Under the pieces are notes generated by a model. The model made no database searches. It was not told the DNA's origin and saw only the letters and a list, made by a program, of their open reading frames with translations. The position numbers were made by a program, and so were the translations under genes. Positions 57,565 to 64,000 of a stretch of DNA of 64,000 nt are shown here, in pieces (the stretch's first letter is position 1; each line of letters opens with the position of its first letter). Source of the DNA: Atrina japonica (Eukaryota > Mollusca > Bivalvia > Pterioida > Pinnidae); contig BROG01001141.1 in the NCBI GenBank assembly GCA_030159075.1, positions 27,501 to 91,500 of the forward strand, written 5' to 3'.

Positions 57565-58812
57565 AAAAAATTTCAGATACCAAAGTATAAATCAATAGAA
57601 TGTACAGGACATAGATACAAATCCGGTAAAAATGGACAAACACGGACCTCTGGAAACCAAGAGTGGGATCAGGTGCCATGGAGCAGTAAGCATCCCCTGT
57701 CGACCGGTCACATCCGCCGTTAGTCTACAGTCAAGTCCAATGAAACAATTGAGGAGTGTATCCTCGTCACAAATGGTACAGACGTCTCAACAACCGCCAA
57801 CGAAAGGCAACTCAACATTTCACTTAGTGAAACAGAGTAGTCGCAAACAAGACTTATATACCGACCTTAAAATTTGCGTAAGGTTGACATTAAACGCGGT
57901 TTTCGATATCCATATGCCAATAATTTGTCAGTGAGTAGTTTACCTCTGTATATGAAATCTTCATATGTTGTACACGCCCTAGCATATCGGATTATTTGTG
58001 AAATATAAACTCCATATGCAGGTGACTGAGGGATATTACTACTTAAATGTGGAAACATTACGATTGGAAAGCCGAAATCGTCGCGTTTGTCGTATAGCGT
58101 ACTTGCTAATTTTCAGTCTGTGTTTATATTGAGTAAAATATCTAAGTATGAAGCGCGTGTTCTTGATTCTGTTGTATCTTTAATTTCTAGTTCGCTGGGA
58201 TATATCGCATTGACATATGTATGAAAATTGTCATTATTAATTGACAAAACGTCGTCGTTATATCTAAATGTCAAATTAAAGGACACGTCTAACTTTTTCT
58301 TCTTTTGATTCAGCAGTTTCTAAATGAAGTCTGCTTTGTATGAATAAAGGAACAGGTCGGCCAATAAAGAAGTACAATTGGTTCCCATAGGAATGCCGAC
58401 AGTTTGTTGAAAGGCCACGTCTCCGAATATTAGAAATATATTGTCTATTATAAATTCCAGCATGTTTTTTTATATCAACTTCAGTGTATTTATGTGTAGA
58501 ATCAGAGTAATGTTTCACGAAATAAGTATCCTGATAGCCAATCACTAGATATTTAAATTTTCGGGTACCACCTTTACTGAAAAAACAGTTATCTATGATG
58601 CTAAAAAGTCTTTCTTTTAATTTTTTATGTGGAAAAGTAGTGTAAAGAGTAGAGAAGTCATAAGTTTTGATACTGTGAATTCGAGAAAGATTGTGCGCCT
58701 TCAAATTTTCTAAAAGCTGCTTAGAATTTTTAAGTATCCACATCTGATTTACACCGCTTCTGGAATAAGCAGCTGTACAGTATTGTTCAAGTTTCTCCTC
58801 AACGGCTGTCAA
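57565..58812 (-). pseudogene. Naiad RT palm/thumb and 3' tail (part of the longest copy)
   Basis: RT second half: YSRSGVNQMW, TYDFSTLYTTFPH (motif A area), KYLVIGYQDTYF, a T-run insertion near 58466 that shifts the frame, VGIPMGTN in the new frame, a nonsense codon near 58320, then FRYNDDV with the catalytic box reading YNDD (58251-58262) instead of YIDD. Next come YGVYISQIIRYARAC and YRKPRLMSTLRKF (frame 57867-58058) and the type-I tail to about 57570. Confidence 0.93.
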
Positions 58813-59367
58813 TATCTTGGTAAGGTTTGGTAGAACAATTCCTAGATCCTGCTATGTATCTTTGCTTATATGGGGTTTTATGAAGTTTAGGTATCCAATA
58901 TAAATGTGGTAGCTCGAAATCGGTATCCGTTGTAGGTATATCAAATGAGCGTAACACGGACACGTGATTATGAAAAATCTCGTCCATTGAAAGTGAGCTA
59001 AGTGTGTATGTAGGATTACCAGAATTCGTATTAAACCCAAGTTCTTCTAATAAACAATTATAGTAATGTGCCTTACAAATAAAAACTATATTATTCGAGG
59101 CTTTGTCTGCTGGTACCACTACATATTGTAATCTATCCAATTCAGTTACTACTTCTTGATCATTGAATAGAGAGGGATAACGTGTTTTCATAGTCCCTTT
59201 AAGTTTTCGAATACGATATTTTAACAACCATCGTATGGATTCAGCCATTCAGACAAAGTGTATTGTTCTACGTCTTCATGTTTGGCCCATCGTCTGGCAT
59301 AATCTTCGACAGAATCCATAACTAAACTGAAATTCTGACGCCAATTAAAGGAACGGGCTTCCCGCTA
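58799..59367 (-). pseudogene. Naiad linker and RT fingers
   Basis: Starts with a TAG (59365-59367) in place of the Tyr codon of a GPKYRE-type motif, then REARSFNWRQNFSLVMDSVE. A one-base loss near 59240 leads to the frame 59248-58799: VVPADKASNNIVF, LPHLYWIPKLHKTPYKQRY, GSRNCSTKP. A 14-bp deletion near 58821, compared with the copy at 14.6 kb, shifts the frame again. Confidence 0.92.
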
Positions 59368-60585
59368 TTTAGGGCCCCTAAAAATAAGATTTTTAAGGCT
59401 TTCATTTTCAACAATAGAAACGTCGCCGGTAATAACATGCCCAATAATGAATAGCTTGGATGCGATGCTAGGTGTATAGCTATATGAAATGCAAGGCGTG
59501 GTCTTCAGTTTAAAATATGGTGGAATACAGGACTGAACTTTTTTGTGATTTAGAACATTGCTAATGTTTAAAGCGTCTATGCCTTTATTTGTAAATTTAA
59601 GTTTAAGGAAAAGACGTTTCTGTTCAGAACAGTCATCGTTTGTAACGCGTGCAGGCTTAAACAGTCTGTGATAAGCGATGTCCATTATAATGGAGTTCAG
59701 TATGAATTCTGGGGTTGAAGAATCCGTGTAGGGGTTCATTCTTGCTTCTTGAAAATGTTTATTGAGCTTTGTAAAAGGAACAGAATAAAGTTTGCTTCGA
59801 ATGTGATGAAGACCCAATTTTTTGTTAACGTAAGGTAAAAGAGATGAAAATGTGACATGATGTATGTAGGGTCGGTTGTATGAACGATGTCCGTGACTTC
59901 GTTTACGTCTTACATTAGAAATAAAAATTTCCATCACATTAACACCATTACACAGTGGGCTTGATAGATTGCCTACACTTTGGATATTATCGTTACATCC
60001 ATAGGGATATGCAGTGTCAAGCTGTTTAATCAAAAAAATTTCACGTTGTCTACGGAAGGGGGTACTCAAGGTGGGATTGTTGGTCCAGTGGTATATTTTT
60101 TCAATTATACGCACTCTCATAGACAAGATGGAATGGTCAGGAGAGTTGAAATGTCGATAGAGTATCTGGTTACCCCCATTATTAATCTCGAATCGATTAC
60201 CAGATACTCTTTTATTTAAGGACCCCTTAGTTTCGCCAACATAAATCAAACCACACAAGGTACACTCAATTCCGTAAACAACGTTAGATGATTTGCAGTC
60301 TAGATGATCCCAGCTTCTGGTTTTGTAATGCTTATTTGTTAGATTGCTGGTGAACACTTGATCGGTTATTAATATATGACATGTTTTACAATTTTTGACA
60401 GAACATTTAGAAATTGTTGGTATATTATTTGAAAATGATCTATCAAAAATGTCGTCAAGCAGAATCTGGCAATTTTTTATGGGAACATAAGCATTATTAT
60501 GTTTATACCATAACTGGTAATCTTTTGACTGTACAAATGTTAAATTGGTAATGTCCCGAAGGACAACCCAAGGAGCACCAAACAA
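59365..60585 (-). CDS. Naiad GIY-YIG endonuclease ORF (N-terminal, permuted PLE)
   Basis: Intact 406-codon frame with the DNA-nicking domain of a Penelope-like element, placed upstream of the RT. Visible: Cys61/Cys66/Cys69 cluster (CSVKNCKTCH), GIY motif VYGIEC (103-108), YIG motif YVGET (115-119), catalytic Arg126 region (LNKRVSGNR), His145/His151 (HFNSPDH), Glu182 (REIFLI) and Asn198 (YPYGCND). The second half is the long connector (YNRPYIHHVTFSSLLPY; GHVITGDVSI) leading to the RT. This order is that of the Naiad clade. The element lies within a satellite array and appears 5'-truncated just before the first Met. The ORF could still make a stand-alone endonuclease, but the downstream RT is dead. 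Confidence 0.93.
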   Translation of the reverse strand: MFGAPWVVLRDITNLTFVQSKDYQLWYKHNNAYVPIKNCQILLDDIFDRSFSNNIPTISKCSVKNCKTCHILITDQVFTSNLTNKHYKTRSWDHLDCKSSNVVYGIECTLCGLIYVGETKGSLNKRVSGNRFEINNGGNQILYRHFNSPDHSILSMRVRIIEKIYHWTNNPTLSTPFRRQREIFLIKQLDTAYPYGCNDNIQSVGNLSSPLCNGVNVMEIFISNVRRKRSHGHRSYNRPYIHHVTFSSLLPYVNKKLGLHHIRSKLYSVPFTKLNKHFQEARMNPYTDSSTPEFILNSIIMDIAYHRLFKPARVTNDDCSEQKRLFLKLKFTNKGIDALNISNVLNHKKVQSCIPPYFKLKTTPCISYSYTPSIASKLFIIGHVITGDVSIVENESLKNLIFRGPK

Positions 60586-60599
60586 TCTCTGCGAGTCTC

Positions 60600-61080
60600 T
60601 GTGCTCCCATACCTTGGGCGTCTCTCAGAAACTCCCAGTAAGCCCAGTGGTCAATAACAAATATCGACAGCCTATTCCTAGTGTCTATTCCTCCGGTAAT
60701 AATACCCTTAAACAACGACATTTTTACTTCTTTAACAAATATGGTAACATAATGTCTGTTGTATCCCTTTCCTGAGGGTCAAGGGCATGTTTCGCTTAGT
60801 GAGAGGTCATGCCCACCTCTACTACCCGTACCTTGGGCGTCGATAAGAAACATCCAATTAGCCCAGTCGTCAACAAGAAATATGGTCCCAAAATGTAAAT
60901 TTTATCCCCTTCCTGAAGGTCTAGGGCATATCTGGCATAGTGCATGCGAGAGGTCATGCCCACCTCTACGTCCCATACCTTTGGCGTCTCTCAGAAACTC
61001 CCAGTAAGCCCAGTGGTCAATAACAAATATCGACAGCCTATTCCTAGTGTCTATTCATCCGGTAATAATACCCTTAAACA
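60600..61080. repeat. ~155-bp satellite, third block
   Basis: Units at about 60600-60740, 60770-60900 and 60920-61080. The first and third share 'ccagtggtcaataacaaata' and 'cctattcctagtgtctattc', the junction with the flank. Lies right of the Naiad. Confidence 0.9.
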
Positions 61081-61380
61081 ACGGCATTTTTACTTCTTTT
61101 TAAATGTAACCCACGTACAACATAACAAAAATCATGAATAATGGTATAATTGTTCAAAACTGAAACTGTACAACTTAAAGATAATAGAAATAAATAAAGA
61201 AAATGTATTAGGAATACGCCGCGAAACTTGTTAAGCGAACGCGCCTTATCTCGTGAATATTCTTGTATACCGGTATTGACGGCTGGCAAGACATTTAATT
61301 TTGTATTTAATACGCATATATCACCTATACTCGCCGTACTTTTATGTAATACGAGACTCAACAAAAACCTTTATAAAACA
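61030..61380. repeat. Inverted copy of the L1/L2 block end
   Basis: Read in reverse complement, it matches 54420-54720: 'gccagccgtcaatacc', 'gcggcgtattcctaatacat', 'ttgtacgtgg', 'agtgtctattcatccg'. The satellite is therefore bounded by inverted sequences. Confidence 0.8.
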
Positions 61381-61839
61381 CTCGCATTACACTGCACACG
61401 CACTGACTAACTCCATGCGCAGTAAAATAAGAGCTATGAATGGGGCGCGAGGGGCCTACGAGATACATGTCGGCTGATTTCACTATAGGATAATGGGGTA
61501 TTCGTAAACTCTCCAATCACTCCTGAACTGTAAGATTTTGGTATACCTATATAACAATTTTGAAAAAAAGGTTTAATACTTTGTGCTGCACATAATTTTT
61601 TCCATGAGTAATTGCTTTTATACCCTGATGATGTTAAAAAACTGAAAAAACAATCTTTAATTGAATCACGCTAAATGTTTTGTTGTGTTTCTGTTGCCCT
61701 TATAGTATAGATTTACAAAATAGACTGGAAATAATTAGGACTTACTCTAGATGTTAATTTCTATTAATAAGAATGAGCTAGAATTTATGGCAGCGTATTA
61801 ATAAATATCACCCTAGAAAGAATATCTTGCATGTCAAAC
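61381..61839. other. Interval with no recognised feature
   Basis: No landmark or motif seen. Confidence 0.4.
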
Positions 61840-62590
61840 TTATTATCTCCTACGTAGAACTTAGTATCTCCTACGTAAAATTTATTATCGCCTAGGTGGG
61901 ACTTAATATATTCCTTCGTAAGACTTAATATCTCTTACGTAAGACTTAGTATATCCCTACATAAGACTTAATATCTCTTACGTAAGACTTAGTATCGCCT
62001 ACAATATACTTATTATCTCCTACGTAAGACTTAATATCTCTTACGTAAGACTTAGTATCGCCTACATTATACTTATTATCTCCTACGTAAGACTTAATAT
62101 CTCTTACGTAAGACTTAGTATCGCCTACAATATACTTATTATCTCCTACGTAAGACTTAATATCTCTTACTTAAGACTTAGTATCGCCTACATTATACTT
62201 ATTATCTCCTACGTAAGACTTAATATCTCTTGCGTAAGACTTAGTATCGCCTACAATATACTTATTATCTCCTACGTAAGACTTAATATCTCTTACTTAA
62301 GACTTAGTATCGCCTACATTATACTTATTATCTCCTACGTAAGATTTAATATCTCTTACGTAAGACTTAGTATCGCCTACAATATACTTAATATCTCCTA
62401 CGTAAGACTTAATATCTCTTACTTAAGACTTAGTATCGCCTACATTATACTTATTATCTCCTACGTAAGACTTAATATCTCTTACGTAAGACTTAGTATC
62501 GCCTACATTATACTTATTATCTCCTACGTAAGACTTTTTAACTCCTACGTAAGACTTATTGCCTCCTACGGAAGTCTTATTTCTCATTTT
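61840..62590. repeat. 63-bp minisatellite
   Basis: Unit composed of 'cttattatctcctacgtaag', 'acttaatatctcttacgtaa', 'gacttagtatcgcctacatt', 'ata'. Period is exactly 63 bp over at least eight units, with internal ~21-bp subrepeats. The palindrome TACGTA recurs two or three times per unit. Confidence 0.95.
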
Positions 62591-62714
62591 TAAGACTAAG
62601 ATACTAAGTCCTACTTTGTAGGGGATTTTAAGTTTTACGTTGGGGATACTAAAGAAACTGGCCAGATGCAATTCCAATAAAATTCAATGTCCTTCAAAGG
62701 GAAGTATCGTTAAG

Positions 62715-63299
62715 TGTTATGGGACAGAATCATTCTGATGTATGCCAGCAAAAATCAAGTACACAGCAAATAAAGCAAGTAAATTTATAAATTTTATTAA
62801 TAATAATAAAATAATCAAAAACTCAGTCTAAATGATAGTTTACAAATTATAAAAGATTACAACTCAATATTGTTGTTCATTTCCAGTTCAGAGATCCACT
62901 CGAATACACAATAAATTCCACTTAGAATAATATTGATGTTCACTACTTTCCCAATATATAACATAGGCGTCGGAGCCGGGGGGGGGGGGCCTAGGGGGGC
63001 TTAGCCCCCCACTTTTTTTGCAAAGATAGGCATAGGTGTTGAAAATTGGGGCTTAGCCCTCAAGACGTTTCTGGCGTATGTGTGTTTTAAGTTGGTTTAG
63101 CCCCCCCACACACACTTCTAGCGTGTGTGTTTTAAGTTGGTTTAGCCCCCCCACTTTCAATTTGCTTCCGACGCCTATGTATAAAATTCTGTCTCTTAAA
63201 TAACTAAATATTGGTCTTAAAAATAGTCTCAGCTGTTCTAAACCTGATATGCACTCCAGACTTGACATCTACATGTATATATACCCTAATACAGTAACA
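62715..63299 (-). mobile_element. LTR of Gmr1-like element (interrupted)
   Basis: Same TGTTATG...TAACA-bounded sequence as 9605-10033, split by the MITE at 62962-63179. No primer site or internal region adjoins it, so it is likely a solo LTR. I see no clear target duplication. Confidence 0.65.
62962..63179. mobile_element. Foldback MITE, 218 bp
   Basis: Inverted ends CATAGGCGTCGGAGC (62962) and GCTTCCGACGCCTATG (to 63179), flanked by the direct repeat TATAA (62957-62961; 63180-63184). G/C homopolymer runs inside, plus a ~45-bp internal tandem repeat ('tgtgttttaagttggtttag'). Non-coding. Confidence 0.85.
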
Positions 63300-63671
63300 T
63301 GATTGCAGAGTTAGACAAACAATATTCAAACTCAATTTAAAAAAATGAAATGTAATACCGTGCTTAACTATCAATATAGTATATACTGGTTGTTACAGAT
63401 ACTTACTGGCAATAAAACACTCCAAATATATATTTATATAAGGTACTTGCTGTTAAGTTGATCTTGGTTTCCAGCTTGGTAATATTTGGTCTGAATGTTT
63501 GGGGGATGTAGCATTAAAGTTGTGAATGTTCATTGGAATTATATTTATATCTAAAAAAATAATATAAAAATAACATTTTCTTTCTGACTGATTTTTGCAA
63601 ACATATTGCTGTGTTCGGATAAATGTTACATTTTTGTTACAGGCTTGCTGTTCAGTTGATATTGGTGCTAG

Positions 63672-64000
63672 CTTTCATTTTACGTAGGGTAATGCTTCCA
63701 GATATGAATACTTTTGAGACAATCACGAAAAACCTGACCTATATGTTCTCTAACTCTCAATACGCTGGTGAATAACTTTATATATAAAAAAAACATAGAT
63801 ACCAAATCATTAATATTCAGGATGCCCAGGATACAATATACATATCAGGTGAATAATCATGGATCTCTGGATATGTAGAGGTAGGATCAGGTATCATGGA
63901 GGACCCCTGTTGACCAACTACATCCACCGCTCGATTGTACACTGCGAAGAAATGGGATTAGCTGCAAACTGTATATAGTTATAACGAATTGAAATGCAAT
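63672..64000. repeat. Third copy of the SABATH gene 3' flank
   Basis: From 'ttcattttacgtagggtaat' to the window end it matches 33530-33860 almost base for base, at an offset of about 30.14 kb. It includes the Naiad tail at 63790-63930 and the sequence after it. Confidence 0.88.
63790..63930 (-). mobile_element. Naiad 3' tail
   Basis: Orthologous to 11610-11745 and 33640-33790, part of the duplicated 3' flank. Confidence 0.75.

Noticed and set aside
59980..60219. 79-codon plus-strand frame
   Set aside because: Antisense shadow of the Naiad endonuclease ORF.
61840..62590. CRISPR-like alternation of repeats and spacers
   Set aside because: The 'spacers' are themselves repeats with a 63-bp period; this is a minisatellite in a eukaryotic genome.

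Overview
The window looks like AT-rich, intron-rich animal DNA, most likely from a bivalve mollusc. The reasons are the repeat content (Naiad-type Penelope-like retroelements whose 3' tails resemble tails I know from oysters, mollusc-type tRNA-derived SINEs, blocks with the motif GGGAAATAACTCCC, long TA and CT microsatellites) and the lack of any bacterial gene organisation. The species cannot be named from the sequence.

Two host genes can be rebuilt exon by exon. Both are on the minus strand, and both encode a SABATH-family (Methyltransf_7) S-adenosylmethionine-dependent carboxyl methyltransferase. Gene A (49058 down to 34673, 353 aa) and gene B (28627 down to 12668, 356 aa) each have eight coding exons. 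Seven of the eight exons have identical lengths in the two genes, all intron phases agree, and both reading frames are open throughout. They are tandem paralogues about 22 kb apart, and their 3' flanks are also related. A third copy of that 3' flank begins at about 63672 and runs off the right edge, which predicts another family member just outside the window.

Almost everything else is mobile or repetitive DNA. From the left: 0-7.4 kb holds a local tandem duplication, microsatellites, two dispersed repeat families and SINEs. 7.4-10.03 kb is a decayed LTR retrotransposon (LTR, tRNA-Pro primer site, gag, protease, then integrase with no RT between), which fits the permuted Gmr1-like order. Related fragments lie at 22.5-23.1 and 30.5-32.1 kb. 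12.7-28.6 kb is gene B, whose introns carry Naiad fragments, an unusual array of inverted CTAGTTTTTCTC words, a tandem array at 20.1-21.1 kb, a Crypton-like fragment and a pogo-like transposase fragment. 34.7-49.1 kb is gene A. Its 7.4-kb intron contains a nested stack: a terminal-inverted-repeat element holding a LINE, which is split by a TTAA-flanked element, which itself holds a Naiad tail. 49.4-51.2 kb has a Naiad fragment and the 5' half of an L1/Tx1-like LINE. 53-61.3 kb is a duplicated locus with a ~155-bp satellite flanked by inverted sequences. The longest Naiad of the window lies in the satellite, and its GIY-YIG endonuclease ORF is intact and upstream of a broken RT. 61.8-62.6 kb is a 63-bp minisatellite, and 62.7-63.3 kb is an LTR with a MITE in it.

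The retroelement copies are mostly 5'-truncated and frameshifted, so only the Naiad endonuclease ORF and the two methyltransferases look protein-competent. All family names rest on motif recognition by eye; no search was run.
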